From Flavobacteriaceae bacterium NBU2977 (GTDB lineage: Bacteria > Bacteroidota > Bacteroidia > Flavobacteriales > Flavobacteriaceae), in the NCBI GenBank assembly GCA_019931105.1, contig JAIOUW010000004.1, forward strand, positions 124,001 through 188,000: a stretch of 64,000 nt of DNA, written 5' to 3'. Positions 42,502-52,690 of this stretch are shown here, piece by piece (position 1 is the stretch's first letter; the number at the start of each line of letters is the position of its first letter). A model generated the notes under the pieces. It searched no databases, was not told the origin of the DNA, and was given only the letters and a program-made list of their open reading frames with translations. Position numbers and translations under genes: made by a program.

Positions 42502-43473
42502 TCAAAAAAGTTCTTTCTTAAGAAGATGCTCAATAATGAGTTTGGCATGTATCCGCGAATTTTCGATGAACCATTTATGTGTTTCCATGCCCCCGCAGAT
42601 CACTCCGGCGAGGTATAATCCCTTGACGTTGGTCTCCATGGTTTCAGGATCATAATTGGGAAGTCTTTTTTCATCATCGGAGAGTTCGATTCCCAAGTTT
42701 TCCAAAAATTCAAAATTGGGCATATAGCCCGTGAGTGCGAGCACAAAGTCGTTTTTAAGTTCAATGGTACCTTCTGGTGTGTCTATGACAATCTTGTTCT
42801 GCTTGATTTCCTTAACCGTAGCGTTATAATAGGCCTTAATGCTCCCCTCCTCAATACGGTTGATGATATCGGGCCGTACCCAATATTTGACCCGTTGACC
42901 GACTTCAGGCCCACGAATGATCAGACTTACATCGGATCCCTTTCGCCAACATTCCAAAGCTGCATCGATAGCGGAATTACTTGCACCGATGACGGCTAAT
43001 TTTTGACTCGCATAAAAATGAGGGTCCTTGTAGTAATGGGAAACTTTGGGAAGATCTTCACCGGGTACATTGAGCAAATTGGGAAGATCGTAGAAGCCTG
43101 TTGCGATAATCACATTGGTGGCCGTAAATGTGTTTTTGTCGGTCCGAACTTCGAATTGGTTATCCGATTTTGCGACTTTTTCTACCTTTTCAAATAGGCG
43201 GATGTTCAATTGGTTACCGGTCACGATACGACGGTAATATTCCAAGGCTTCATTGCGTTTGGGTTTGGCCTCTTTGCTGATAAAGGGTATATCATCGATT
43301 TCCAGCCGCTCGGAAGACGAAAAGAACTGCATGTTCACGGGATAATTGAAAAGGGAATTTACGATCGGCCCTTTTTCGAGAATGATATACTTCAATCCTT
43401 TTTTCTTTGCCTCAAGGCCACAGGCAATTCCGATCGGCCCTCCCCCAACAATTACAATATCGAATTGTGCCAT
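42502..43473 (-). CDS. ypdA: YpdA-family FAD/NAD(P)-dependent reductase (putative bacillithiol disulfide reductase)
   Basis: 323 residues, two Rossmann folds: VIVGGGPIGIACGLEA (FAD) and LAVIGASNSAIDAAL (NAD(P)H). SLFNYPVNMQFFSSSERLEI and VICGGMETHKWFIENSRIHA are segments I associate with YpdA/Bdr, which lacks the CxxC of thioredoxin reductase. It probably recycles oxidised low-molecular-weight thiol. Its ATG overlaps the rpe stop (TAATG). Confidence 0.87.
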   Translation of the reverse strand: MAQFDIVIVGGGPIGIACGLEAKKKGLKYIILEKGPIVNSLFNYPVNMQFFSSSERLEIDDIPFISKEAKPKRNEALEYYRRIVTGNQLNIRLFEKVEKVAKSDNQFEVRTDKNTFTATNVIIATGFYDLPNLLNVPGEDLPKVSHYYKDPHFYASQKLAVIGASNSAIDAALECWRKGSDVSLIIRGPEVGQRVKYWVRPDIINRIEEGSIKAYYNATVKEIKQNKIVIDTPEGTIELKNDFVLALTGYMPNFEFLENLGIELSDDEKRLPNYDPETMETNVKGLYLAGVICGGMETHKWFIENSRIHAKLIIEHLLKKELF

Positions 43474-44132
43474 TACGAAGTAATTTCCTTTAGCTCTTGT
43501 ATGGTCAGGGTAGGATTTTCACTTTTAAAGACAAAACTGCCGGCCACTAGAACATCGGCTCCGGCATTTATAAGGGCTTTGGCATTTTTTGAGGTAACAC
43601 CACCGTCCACTTCAATAAGTGTCTTTGCCCTTTTATGTTGGATCAAGGCTTTTAAATCGCGCACCTTTTTATAGGTGTTTTCGATAAAGGACTGTCCTCC
43701 AAACCCCGGATTTACACTCATCATGCAGACCAGGTCGATGTCGTTGATGGTGTCTTCGAGAACATTGATGTTGGTATGCGGATTCAAAGCTACCCCCGCC
43801 TTCATTCCTTCAGATTTTATGGCCTGTAGACTTTTATGTAAGTGGGTACAGGCTTCATAGTGCACGGTAAGCACATGGGCGCCCAATTCGGCAAAAGTCT
43901 TGATATAGCGGTCTGGATCGATGATCATCAAATGCACGTCCAAAGGCTTAACGGCATGCTCTCCAATAGCTTTCATTACGGGCATTCCATAGGAAATATT
44001 AGGTACAAAAACGCCATCCATAATATCTAAATGGTGCCAATCGGCCATGCTGTTCTCGACCATTTCTACATCACGTTGAAGATTGCCGAAATCGGCGGCG
44101 AGAAGAGAAGGTGCTATTTTAATAGTGCTCAT
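43473..44132 (-). CDS. rpe: Ribulose-phosphate 3-epimerase
   Basis: Interconverts ribulose- and xylulose-5-phosphate. The 219 residues from ATG 44132 open TIKIAPSLLAADFGN; an upstream in-frame ATG at 44192 adds non-family sequence and is rejected. Seen: HHLDIMDGVFVPNIS (metal His/Asp), VHLMI, MSVNPGFGGQSFI, EVDGGV and GADVLVAGSFVF. Overlaps ypdA. Confidence 0.95.
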   Translation of the reverse strand: MSTIKIAPSLLAADFGNLQRDVEMVENSMADWHHLDIMDGVFVPNISYGMPVMKAIGEHAVKPLDVHLMIIDPDRYIKTFAELGAHVLTVHYEACTHLHKSLQAIKSEGMKAGVALNPHTNINVLEDTINDIDLVCMMSVNPGFGGQSFIENTYKKVRDLKALIQHKRAKTLIEVDGGVTSKNAKALINAGADVLVAGSFVFKSENPTLTIQELKEITS

Positions 44133-44223
44133 TTGCTTGTGAGGATTTTTACAAAAGTAGTGAAATGATATGTCGAACGGTGTACATAACATTTCAAAAT
44201 AACAGGTTGGCCGCGTTTATTCG

Positions 44224-45036
44224 CTACACTTTTTCGGCAATAACCTCTGACATTAGGCAAGTGCAGATTGAAGCCCCGGGAATTTTTTTCAATTCCCCCA
44301 TTTCTGAAAGTGCTTTTCTCACCTCATCATCGGTCAGGTAGTTTTGAGGCACTAGGCGCGGAAAGTAACTTTCGAAAAAGGTTTTTGGCCATTGCCATAC
44401 CCCGTTATCTGGAGTACCTATTTTAGACATTGGTCGAAAACCGACTATCTTCATGCCAATATCGTGTAACATCTTGGGAAGATGTCTTCCGATATCGACC
44501 TCCGAATCGGAATCTTTGAAACTTTTTAACGCCATGGCGATGGCTTTTGCCAACGACTCTTTTCTAGGCTCCGTTTGAAGGGTAGACCAATCATAGTATT
44601 CTTGAATGACCATTCTACCGCCCGGTTTCAACGCCTTATGGACTTTGGCAAGTATTTCTTCGGGATTCGGGATCCATGCCAAGGCCCAGCGGCAGTACAT
44701 ACCATCCAAGCTTTCGGGTTCAAGCGCCATTTGGTCAAAATCCGAATGGATCGCCCTGATATTCAGGCTGTAATTTTGTCTTACCTGTTTCAAAAATTCT
44801 ATATATGCTTCCGACTTGTCGATACCGATGACCTCTCCTTTTTGGCCCACAAGAAATGCCAATTCCTTGGTGCAGTAGCCAGGTCCGCACCCCAGATCGA
44901 GAATCGTTTGTCCAGCTTTAAAATTTGCCGATTTCCACCCTTGTTGGGCTTCTTCGGCCCAAACTTGGTGCTGCACGCCCAACCTAAAAAGTTCCTCCCT
45001 GTCCGTTCCTAAAATGTAAGCTTTGTTTTCTGCCAT
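44224..45036 (-). CDS. SAM-dependent class I methyltransferase
   Basis: 270 residues with motif I ILDLGCGPGYCTKELA, acidic residue in VIGIDKSEAYIE, motif LDGMYCRWALAWIPNPEEIL and LKPGGRMVIQEYYDW. The C-terminal half (FFESYFPRLVPQNYLTDDEV) is not diagnostic. Substrate unknown; the layout resembles UbiE/small-molecule methyltransferases. Confidence 0.82.
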   Translation of the reverse strand: MAENKAYILGTDREELFRLGVQHQVWAEEAQQGWKSANFKAGQTILDLGCGPGYCTKELAFLVGQKGEVIGIDKSEAYIEFLKQVRQNYSLNIRAIHSDFDQMALEPESLDGMYCRWALAWIPNPEEILAKVHKALKPGGRMVIQEYYDWSTLQTEPRKESLAKAIAMALKSFKDSDSEVDIGRHLPKMLHDIGMKIVGFRPMSKIGTPDNGVWQWPKTFFESYFPRLVPQNYLTDDEVRKALSEMGELKKIPGASICTCLMSEVIAEKV

Positions 45037-45053
45037 GGATAATGTTCGAAGAT

Positions 45054-45992
45054 TTAGTTGAAATAATGGGTCAGATCACTTTCTGCGGCAATATAACCAA
45101 ACGAGGTAAAAGCCTTGCTTTCGATCAGTGCTTCCATGGCTTCTTTTGCCTTTGCTTTTTCACCGTTATAGAAATACCAATTCGAGAGCCCATAGGCAAT
45201 GGCGTCTCCGGTTGGGTTTCCCGTAACCGTATTTTCAAGTGAGTCAAGAGATATCAGCCCTTTATATAGCTTACAAAGCTTATGATAACTTTGATTTTCA
45301 ATGACGTTCATTTCATTCATTATCGGATCCAGCATTTTGTTGGCTATTTCTTCGTTGCCAAGCCGACGTTGGATCATATAGAGCCAATGGGTACTTGAAA
45401 CGATATTGTCGGGCAGTTCGCCCGATTGTCTACATTTTATGTACGCATCAAAGGCCTTTTCATAATCATGTTTGAGGTAGTAGGCCAAACCTAAATGATA
45501 CCAAATATTGCCATGCAGCGTACTTACCGGAATATTCTTTGCATTCGGAATGCCATCGGGCTCTACTGCGTTTTCCGTGCCTGCAATTAATTGTGCGGCT
45601 GTTTCAAGATCGGCAATTGCCTCATCGAACTTTCGGATCGAAATGTACCGATGTCCACGATGTCTATAGAATCGCGCATCTTCGGGAAATTTCCTAATCC
45701 CTTCCGAGAAGATATTTATGGCATCTTCATAATTTCCTAAATAGGCCGTTCTTCTGCCATACCAAATAATATTATCGGCGTTATCCTCGTCCTTTTCATA
45801 ATCTTTTTTGGCCGAATCATATTGGGATATCATTTTCGGGGATGGTTCCGGCAATGAAAACTCCTTGCCCAATGGTGTTTTAAAAGTATTTTGCCTTTCT
45901 ATGGTTGCTACTTTTTCCTTGTTATTCCCTTTACAGCCTGTAATTAATGGAAGAAAAAAGAAGACCAATACCGAAAATCGTATGGTACCCAT
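45054..45992 (-). CDS. TPR-containing lipoprotein
   Basis: 312 residues; lipoprotein signal VFFFLPLITGC (Cys20). At least three tetratricopeptide-like units (NIIWYGRRTAYLGNYEDAIN, RFYRHRGHRYISIRKFDEAI, WYHLGLAYYLKHDYEKAFDA). A periplasmic or outer-membrane scaffold is likely; function unknown. It lies 17 bases upstream of the methyltransferase on the same strand. Confidence 0.82.
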   Translation of the reverse strand: MGTIRFSVLVFFFLPLITGCKGNNKEKVATIERQNTFKTPLGKEFSLPEPSPKMISQYDSAKKDYEKDEDNADNIIWYGRRTAYLGNYEDAINIFSEGIRKFPEDARFYRHRGHRYISIRKFDEAIADLETAAQLIAGTENAVEPDGIPNAKNIPVSTLHGNIWYHLGLAYYLKHDYEKAFDAYIKCRQSGELPDNIVSSTHWLYMIQRRLGNEEIANKMLDPIMNEMNVIENQSYHKLCKLYKGLISLDSLENTVTGNPTGDAIAYGLSNWYFYNGEKAKAKEAMEALIESKAFTSFGYIAAESDLTHYFN

Positions 45993-46120
45993 TTTACTTG
46001 ATTATAGTTTTTGCTTGTTCGTTTTCTGCGCAACAAATTTAGAGCGAAATTTGGATCGGAAAATTTTCTGGATATTTTTAGTCGGCGTTAATTTATTGAT
46101 TTAGAAAGATCACATTGAGA

Positions 46121-47263
46121 TTAATCCTTGAGTTTATTGTATTTTTTCATAAGGGATAGAACCGTATCGATTGGAATCGACGATATTTTGTGACCGTCTC
46201 TCCCAAGCATCGTTTCAGCTGTGAAGAGCGAGTTTAAAATTGCTTCTTCAGTCGCTTCTATGGTTGCTAGAAATAAGGGGGACAATCCGTCGTTACGCAA
46301 AATTTTGGTTTCGCGAAGCAACGAATCACTGGAATGGGGAATCAAGTTGCTTTTGGCCGTTGACATGGCGATGACATAGTCTCCACTACCGTTGGAGGCA
46401 ATGCCCCCTGTTTTTGCCAATCCCATAATCGCTCTTTTGGCGAGACGCTCTAAATTTCTTGAACTTAGTGGGGCATCCGTAACAACGACCATCATACAAG
46501 AGCCATCGACATCATAATTGAACTGCCTTGGAATATTGCCCAATTCTTTGGCAACGGGTACTCCATTGATTTCAAGTACGCCACCGAAATTTGTTTGCAC
46601 CAAAACGCCGACAGTATAACTGCCAAAAGATTCGGGTGCAATTCGTGAAGATGTCCCGATTCCGCCTTTGAAACCAAAACACACAGTTCCGGTGCCCGCA
46701 CCGACATTGCCCTCTTCAACAGGGCCGTTCTTGGCATTTTTAATGGCGGCAATAACATGTTCATGTTTTACATGCCTTCCTCGTATGTCGTTCAAATAGC
46801 CATCGTTTGTTTCCCCTACTACGGAGTTGACTGACCTGACGGTTGTATTTCCCTGTTGATCCAACGTATAACCTATCAACGCATCTGAAGCTGTTGGTAC
46901 GCTCAAGGTATTCGTGAGAACAACGGGAGTCTCAATATTTCCCAATTCTTTGACTTGGCTGTAACCGGCTAATTTTCCAAAACCGTTACCTATATATATG
47001 GCCGCCGGAACTTTTAATTGAAAGATATTGTCAGAATGGGGCAGTATGGCCGTTACCCCGGTTCTTATGCTATCGCCCATAATTAAGGTAGTATGGCCTA
47101 CCAGAACCCCCTCGACGTCGGTTATCGCATTGTAAGCCCCTGTTTTTAAAACACCGATTTCAATACCGTAGTCCCTTATTCTTTTTCCTTGGGAGAAAAC
47201 TTGCGTTACGGCCATCAGAATAAAGATTTGTAGCCACCTAAAAGGAATCACATGTTTCGGCAT
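46121..47263 (-). CDS. P1-family aminopeptidase/esterase (DmpA-like)
   Basis: 380 residues with a signal peptide (WLQIFILMAVTQVFSQ). The self-cleaving Ntn-type P1 family cuts before a Ser that becomes the nucleophile; GFKGGIGTSSRIA shows the expected Gly-Thr-Ser-Ser site. Other family stretches: ITDVEGVLVGHTTL, VVLTNTLSVPTASDALIG and VVVTDAPLSSRNLERLAKRA. Probably a periplasmic peptidase with broad N-terminal amide specificity. Confidence 0.88.
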   Translation of the reverse strand: MPKHVIPFRWLQIFILMAVTQVFSQGKRIRDYGIEIGVLKTGAYNAITDVEGVLVGHTTLIMGDSIRTGVTAILPHSDNIFQLKVPAAIYIGNGFGKLAGYSQVKELGNIETPVVLTNTLSVPTASDALIGYTLDQQGNTTVRSVNSVVGETNDGYLNDIRGRHVKHEHVIAAIKNAKNGPVEEGNVGAGTGTVCFGFKGGIGTSSRIAPESFGSYTVGVLVQTNFGGVLEINGVPVAKELGNIPRQFNYDVDGSCMMVVVTDAPLSSRNLERLAKRAIMGLAKTGGIASNGSGDYVIAMSTAKSNLIPHSSDSLLRETKILRNDGLSPLFLATIEATEEAILNSLFTAETMLGRDGHKISSIPIDTVLSLMKKYNKLKD

Positions 47264-47310
47264 TATGTTTTTCCATTAAAGAAACTATTTAACTTTTCGA
47301 TTCTTGATTA

Positions 47311-49965
47311 CTACTCGCTCTTTTTGCCCGTATAGATTTCATGGTTTTCATCTCCGCCCGACAATAGGTATGCATAGAGGTCTATGATTTCTTCATCGTT
47401 CAGGCGATTCAAAAGTCCTGGAGGCATCGGCGAAACCGGCGAAAGCTCTTGTCTCTCAACATCGGTCTTGGCCAATTTTGAGGTGTAAGACGGGTTATAT
47501 GGATTTGTCATAATGTTCAGGGAATCACCCGAATCGGACAACAACCTTCCGATAACCTGCGAACCATCTTTTTTATGGAAAACAGTATTCGCATATTGAT
47601 CCGAAATCTCGTCGCTAGGGCTTATGAGCGAAAAAGTCAGGTCGTAACTGCTGAATTTGGAATGTATTTGTGTGAGGTCAGGCCCTGTGGCCCCTCCTTC
47701 TCCTTTCATTCTATGGCATGAAATGCACAAGGCGGCCCGATAGGCCCTTTCTCCTTTTGCAATGGTACTTTTGTATTCCTTACTTTTTTCCCAATAAATA
47801 CTATTGGCATTCTGCATGGTGTAATTCTGACCAGGGCCTATGGGTTTGGGAAGATCTGCCAAAGCATCGGTTGGAGAATAGATACCCGAGAGCCTCTCAT
47901 AGTATTCCCTTTCTGCTTTTGGCACATGTGTCATGGCCTTCTGTCGTACATTCTCGATATAGGCCTTAAAGCTCATGCCACCTTTTGCATTCATCACATC
48001 GAAAAACCACTTGAAGTATTTTTCACGGGCTTCTTTCGTCCAACCTTCATCGGCATGGCTCAATAACATGCCGTAGTAAATCGATTCGCTCGGGGGCATT
48101 TTGGCAATAACATCGCGAATGAGCGGCCCGTACTGCTCACTTCTTAAAGTGGCCTCTTCGGAAAGCATTTCAACACCCTCGGTAATCGTATTTTCCTTGG
48201 CATGTCTTTCGAGTAGGTCGGCCAAATTTTCGGTAACACCATCTGCCTTGAGGAACAACAATAATTGCCCAAGTTCTCGGTTAATGGTATTGTTGGCGTG
48301 CGGGAAATAAGAATTTAATTTGCGGCCGGTCGCATCTCCAATACCAGCTTCGGGTTCGCCCATTCTTATGAATAAGAGGGCATAGGTGCGTAACAGTGCA
48401 ACTTGATCATGTTTTGAAAGTGATTCAAGATTCAGTTGGTTCAATTTTTCGAGTATGTTCTTTTGTAAACTTTTATCACCTTGATGCGCTAGGGCAATTC
48501 CGGCCTCGATGATTTTTGTAGGGTCTTGTTCACTAAAAAAACGATCTTGCCATTGTGCGGTCGGTTGATGTTCTAATGCGATTCGCGATGCATAGCGGAT
48601 AAACCGATCCTTATGGTTCAGATTATTCCAAGCCAATGGAATGGCTTCTTCCGATTTTTCTATATGATATCGCTCAATATTATGTCTTAGTTCGCGGAGT
48701 TTTTCCGATTCCGAATCCACTATTTTTGCTTCAGTTGTTTCCTCATTTCCAGTATATCGTAATCGAAATAGGTGCGAATCGATCCGGCGGCCCCCGGTGG
48801 CAAAATATAGGTTTCCGTCAATGCCTGCGATCATATCGGTCAAGGGTAGGGGAGTGCCTGACAGAAATTCTTCCCGAGTGCCCGTATAACTGCTGCCATT
48901 GGGCTGCAGGTCGATAAAATAGATGGTGCCGAAACTCCAATCCATGATAAGAAGTCCGTTTTTGTACTTCGATGGAAAATTTAGGGTGTTCCCTGCTAGA
49001 ACCGCCGTCGGCGAACCTTGTTCTAGATTATGAACAGCTGGAAGATTATCAGGATAGTAAGCCGGCCATTTGCCGGATCCCGTACGCCATCCGTATTCAC
49101 CGCCACTGGTCACATGGCATATTCTCGTTGGGCGGTACCAAGGCATTCCTATATCCCACTCCATATCGGCATCATAGGCGAAAAGTTCACCGTCTTGATT
49201 GAATGCCATATCAAAAGGATTTCGGTATCCTGCGGAGATAAGCTCCCAATCCGTTCCATCCGGATTGAACTTCGCGACCCACCCTCCAGGAGCCTTGATG
49301 TCATTGGCGTGTCCACGGGCATCTAAATAAGGTTCGAAAAGATTGTCTTCGCCCCAATTGGTAGGCAACAAGCTATTTTCCTTCAATGTTTCGGGTACCA
49401 AAACATGATTCCCGGCAATAAAATAGATTTGTGTACCATCTGGTGAAAGCACAAAACTATGTGGCCCGTGTTCGCCGGCACCGTTTAATTTTAATAACAT
49501 TTCGGTTTTGTCGAGCGTACCGTCGCCATCGGTATCCGTTAGACGATACACCCCACTACCATATTCCTTTTCATCGGGCAGGTCGTCGCTCCAATTTTTA
49601 TTTACCGCAACGTAAAGGCTGTTGAAGGCCCAAAGTAGGCCATGGGCATGACCAATTTTAAGATTTAGCGGTATTATTTCATCGGCATTTATGACGCTGC
49701 CTTCCGATGGTGCTTTGAACTTATATATTTTTCCGTACTGATCGCAGGAAAAAAGCCAATTGTCCGGACCTTGGGCTAAAGCGACCCATGATCCCTGTTC
49801 ATTCTCACTCGGGCTGTAGAGTTCCTCTAGTTCAAATCCATTGGGTACGTTTAATGATATGTCATCTATCGTAATCTTTTGGGGTTCGATAGAATGAACT
49901 TCTTTTTCTTGCTTGCATGAAATAAAAAAATAAATAAGGGCGATTAATTGGGTGGCCTTCTTCAT
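47311..49965 (-). CDS. Beta-propeller / HEAT / cytochrome c lipoprotein
   Basis: 884 residues. N-terminal lipoprotein signal (LIALIYFFISC, Cys17); sorbosone/PQQ-dehydrogenase-type beta-propeller about 45-405 (GHAHGLLWAFNSLYVAVN, GAGEHGPHSFVLSPDG, AGYRNPFDMAFNQDG); helical HEAT-like section about 420-700; C-terminal cytochrome c with CISCH (747-751) and likely axial Met in SPMPPG. This composition is common in Bacteroidota and Planctomycetota for periplasmic sugar or polyol oxidation; substrate not deducible. It precedes the P1 peptidase gene on the same strand. Confidence 0.82.
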   Translation of the reverse strand: MKKATQLIALIYFFISCKQEKEVHSIEPQKITIDDISLNVPNGFELEELYSPSENEQGSWVALAQGPDNWLFSCDQYGKIYKFKAPSEGSVINADEIIPLNLKIGHAHGLLWAFNSLYVAVNKNWSDDLPDEKEYGSGVYRLTDTDGDGTLDKTEMLLKLNGAGEHGPHSFVLSPDGTQIYFIAGNHVLVPETLKENSLLPTNWGEDNLFEPYLDARGHANDIKAPGGWVAKFNPDGTDWELISAGYRNPFDMAFNQDGELFAYDADMEWDIGMPWYRPTRICHVTSGGEYGWRTGSGKWPAYYPDNLPAVHNLEQGSPTAVLAGNTLNFPSKYKNGLLIMDWSFGTIYFIDLQPNGSSYTGTREEFLSGTPLPLTDMIAGIDGNLYFATGGRRIDSHLFRLRYTGNEETTEAKIVDSESEKLRELRHNIERYHIEKSEEAIPLAWNNLNHKDRFIRYASRIALEHQPTAQWQDRFFSEQDPTKIIEAGIALAHQGDKSLQKNILEKLNQLNLESLSKHDQVALLRTYALLFIRMGEPEAGIGDATGRKLNSYFPHANNTINRELGQLLLFLKADGVTENLADLLERHAKENTITEGVEMLSEEATLRSEQYGPLIRDVIAKMPPSESIYYGMLLSHADEGWTKEAREKYFKWFFDVMNAKGGMSFKAYIENVRQKAMTHVPKAEREYYERLSGIYSPTDALADLPKPIGPGQNYTMQNANSIYWEKSKEYKSTIAKGERAYRAALCISCHRMKGEGGATGPDLTQIHSKFSSYDLTFSLISPSDEISDQYANTVFHKKDGSQVIGRLLSDSGDSLNIMTNPYNPSYTSKLAKTDVERQELSPVSPMPPGLLNRLNDEEIIDLYAYLLSGGDENHEIYTGKKSE

Positions 49966-50082
49966 ACCTGAAATTTAATGTAACTAATATACCAAAAATA
50001 CCTTTTAATGAGCCCAATGAAAATAAGGACGGCGATGGTATAAGATCTTGAGTGAAACAAAAGTTCGTTACCGCACTATTTA

Positions 50083-51699
50083 TTACTTCATATAAACCTT
50101 TATCCAATCAGTAAATGCCTTCGCATTTTTAGAGGCCTCAGGTGCAGTATCTGAAAATGGTTTTTTTTCTTCTGCCAATGCCTTAAAGTAATCGGAAAAC
50201 ATGTATGCAGAAATTTCGTTGGGATGGTCAAGACCTCTTGAGGTCGGGAAAGAATTCTTATAGAAGGGAATGTCATCAACGGTTTTATAATTAGGATTTT
50301 GTAATGAGTCTTTTTGAACGAAGTAATTGCCGTTCATTTTTCTTATGATAAAAACCTTATCTACGAAGTCTTTGCCCATAACAGGAATTCCCTTGCCTTT
50401 CTTCAAAAGTGTGCGCAACCAATAATACGAATCTTTATCTACGGGATTCGAAATTAGCCACTCTGCAATAGGTGCATCAGGATTTGATACCTGATCAACT
50501 TTAATACTTTCATCGACCGTAATATCTGCGCGTACAAAATTCCAATTCTCGGTATAGAGTTTTGTAAATCTTGACTTATATGTTCGCTGTAGCGAGTGCA
50601 TTTGCTCGTGTACCAAGAGCCCGCCTAATTTGACGACAAGTGCTTGCTCATCTTCAGGAGTCATATTTTCGCTCCATTCCTTTGTCAAATAGTCGATATG
50701 CCTTTGGCTTAAAATAATATAAGTTCCTCTGGTATGGGCGAAGCCACCACATAACCAATCCTCTATTTTTATGAAACGCCATGGTTGATCCGCCATCAGC
50801 GAAATACTATTTTTTTCAAGAATTTCTATTACCCTTTCGGTAACATATGAAATACACTTTTTTTCCTTTGGTGTAAAATTGGTAACTGCCGAGGCGAATT
50901 TTTTTCTTGCAAACACTCGGGCACTATCAACTTGCTGCAATGGAGGATTCTCTCCTACAAAAGCTGATATTTCACGAATCTGGAGTTGAGAAAAATAGGG
51001 TTCAAAAGTTTCGTCCAAAATGGCGATTTCTCCTTTTTCTTTCTTCAGAAAATCTATTCTGGGGTGTACCAAATTGCTTTTGCGAACGATATCGATTTGA
51101 TAATCGGTAAGACTATATTTTGGATCAATACGATCTTTGAAATTCCCATCACCTTGAATATTAGGAACATCGTCTGGTATATTATCATCATCAATAATAT
51201 GCTTAAGGGAAAGATTATGCCCTACTTCATGGGCGATTACAAAAGCTTGCATGTATTTAAGTTCACGGTCATCCTCTTCTTCGGTACGCTCTCCTAAAGC
51301 TATAAATGTAAAGTTTCCATTCATCATCCCCCTTCCTAGAGGTCCTTTATTTCCATCTACCGCGTTAACGAAAAACATGTTGACCACATCATCTTGTCCT
51401 CTCAATATTCCTTCTTTTCTCACATTTTCGACTATTTCATCAAGATTGATTAGACCATCTCTGGTCTTGGTGTCATTGTAGAAAATAGGTTCCAGAAAGC
51501 GAAAATCGACCCCTGCTTTTTCGTACGATCTATCAACTAGTTCTTCTGGAACAGCAATGGAGGCCGGATTGTCACCTTTGTCGCTTTGTACTACTATCGG
51601 TTGAATGATAAGCACATAGGGTGAACTAGTTTTTTTTTGTTGAGAACATCCTAAAAAATGGATTGTAATCAATAAGAATCCAAGAATAGCATGTTTCAT
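50083..51699 (-). CDS. Lipoprotein with two separate HExxH zinc-protease motifs
   Basis: 538 residues from ATG 51699, chosen because it begins a lipoprotein signal (ILGFLLITIHFLGC). The ORF extends 9 codons further up. The first half has IAHEVGHNLSLKH (HExxHxxxxxH, metzincin-like ligand spacing, residues 157-167) in a domain with NMFFVNAVDGNKG. The second half has LLVHEQMHSLQR (364-368) with a Glu about 16 residues on, resembling a gluzincin. Two catalytic-type sites in one chain is unusual. Not a family I can name. Predicted periplasmic or surface metalloprotease. Confidence 0.72.
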   Translation of the reverse strand: MKHAILGFLLITIHFLGCSQQKKTSSPYVLIIQPIVVQSDKGDNPASIAVPEELVDRSYEKAGVDFRFLEPIFYNDTKTRDGLINLDEIVENVRKEGILRGQDDVVNMFFVNAVDGNKGPLGRGMMNGNFTFIALGERTEEEDDRELKYMQAFVIAHEVGHNLSLKHIIDDDNIPDDVPNIQGDGNFKDRIDPKYSLTDYQIDIVRKSNLVHPRIDFLKKEKGEIAILDETFEPYFSQLQIREISAFVGENPPLQQVDSARVFARKKFASAVTNFTPKEKKCISYVTERVIEILEKNSISLMADQPWRFIKIEDWLCGGFAHTRGTYIILSQRHIDYLTKEWSENMTPEDEQALVVKLGGLLVHEQMHSLQRTYKSRFTKLYTENWNFVRADITVDESIKVDQVSNPDAPIAEWLISNPVDKDSYYWLRTLLKKGKGIPVMGKDFVDKVFIIRKMNGNYFVQKDSLQNPNYKTVDDIPFYKNSFPTSRGLDHPNEISAYMFSDYFKALAEEKKPFSDTAPEASKNAKAFTDWIKVYMK

Positions 51700-51791
51700 A
51701 CAAATTCTAATTTGTTGTACGGCCAAAATAAACTTTTATTTTTTTTAAAACAATGATTAAGTTTCAAGGCCATTGAACAAAGATGGATAGC

Positions 51792-52247
51792 TTAAGGAAT
51801 AGATTTTCTCAAACCCTCATAAACGACGATACCAACCGCATTTGCCAAATTCAAACTGCGTATACGACTATTGTACAAGGGAATTCTATAGAGCATGTCG
51901 GTATTTTTTCCGATAATGTCTTTTGAAAGTCCAACGGACTCCTTTCCAAATATTAAAAACATATCTTCTTCGAATTCGATGGACCAATGCTCTTTTTTTC
52001 CATGACTTGAAAAGAATGCCATTTTTTTATCCGCATGAAGTGAGAAGAAATCACCAACGTTCTCATAAATAGATGGTGAAAGATATTTCCAATAATCAAG
52101 TCCCGCCCGTTTAAGGTGTTTGTCATTAAGTTCGAACCCGAAAGGTTTTACCAAGTGCAGTCTTGAACCTGTAGCCAGTGCCAATCTGCCGATATTACCG
52201 GTATTATTGGGTATTTCAGGTTCTATTAGCACAATATTGAATCCCAT
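51792..52247 (-). CDS. trmL: tRNA (cytidine/uridine-34 2'-O)-methyltransferase TrmL
   Basis: 2'-O-methylates the wobble base of tRNA-Leu isoacceptors. The 151-residue SPOUT protein shows EIPNNTGNIGRLALATGS, DYWKYLSP, MFLIFGKESVGLS and the knot motif RSLNLANAVGIVVYE. Length equals the family norm. Confidence 0.94.
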   Translation of the reverse strand: MGFNIVLIEPEIPNNTGNIGRLALATGSRLHLVKPFGFELNDKHLKRAGLDYWKYLSPSIYENVGDFFSLHADKKMAFFSSHGKKEHWSIEFEEDMFLIFGKESVGLSKDIIGKNTDMLYRIPLYNSRIRSLNLANAVGIVVYEGLRKSIP

Positions 52248-52274
52248 TTAACTAATAATCGATTTTAAATACAG

Positions 52275-52481
52275 CTATTCGACTTTTTTTCTGGCCCATG
52301 GCGTTCTTCTCAAGAATTTTAAACTTGACTTTATGGAAGGGTTGTTATTGAAGCAATTGATATTTATTTCGGATGCCAATTCATTCCATGTGTAATTTTG
52401 GGTAAGGTGTTCCATTATGTCCAATAATTTTACACCATGAAGTGGATTGTTCGGTTGTTCATGATTTTCAGTCATGGTCAA
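52275..52481 (-). CDS. VF530 / DUF2132 family protein
   Basis: 68 residues; [32 protein letters not shown] and [17 protein letters not shown] match the short, highly conserved VF530 family, which has a helical fold and suspected DNA binding. It lies 27 bases upstream of trmL on the same strand. Confidence 0.85.
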   Translation of the reverse strand: MTMTENHEQPNNPLHGVKLLDIMEHLTQNYTWNELASEININCFNNNPSIKSSLKFLRRTPWARKKVE

Positions 52482-52520
52482 GTGCTTTAAAAAAGGAATT
52501 GATCTACGCCTTAAATGAAA

Positions 52521-52545
52521 AAACTCCGGTAATCAGCCGGAGTTT
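52521..52545 (-). terminator. Terminator after the primary sigma factor gene
   Basis: AAACTCCGG (52521-52529), seven-base loop, CCGGAGTTT (52537-52545). Read on the minus strand it is followed by six T's. Confidence 0.75.
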
Positions 52546-52690
52546 ATTCATCAATCAAAAAACGAACAGTCATGATAAACTGTTGTTGTGCTTCACAAAT
52601 TACAACTTTTGTTCCATTTTTCCAATTTATGGAAAATTTAACATCTAACTTGTGTCTTGGCCTGTAAATTCCGCCAGTTTGACGGGTTAT

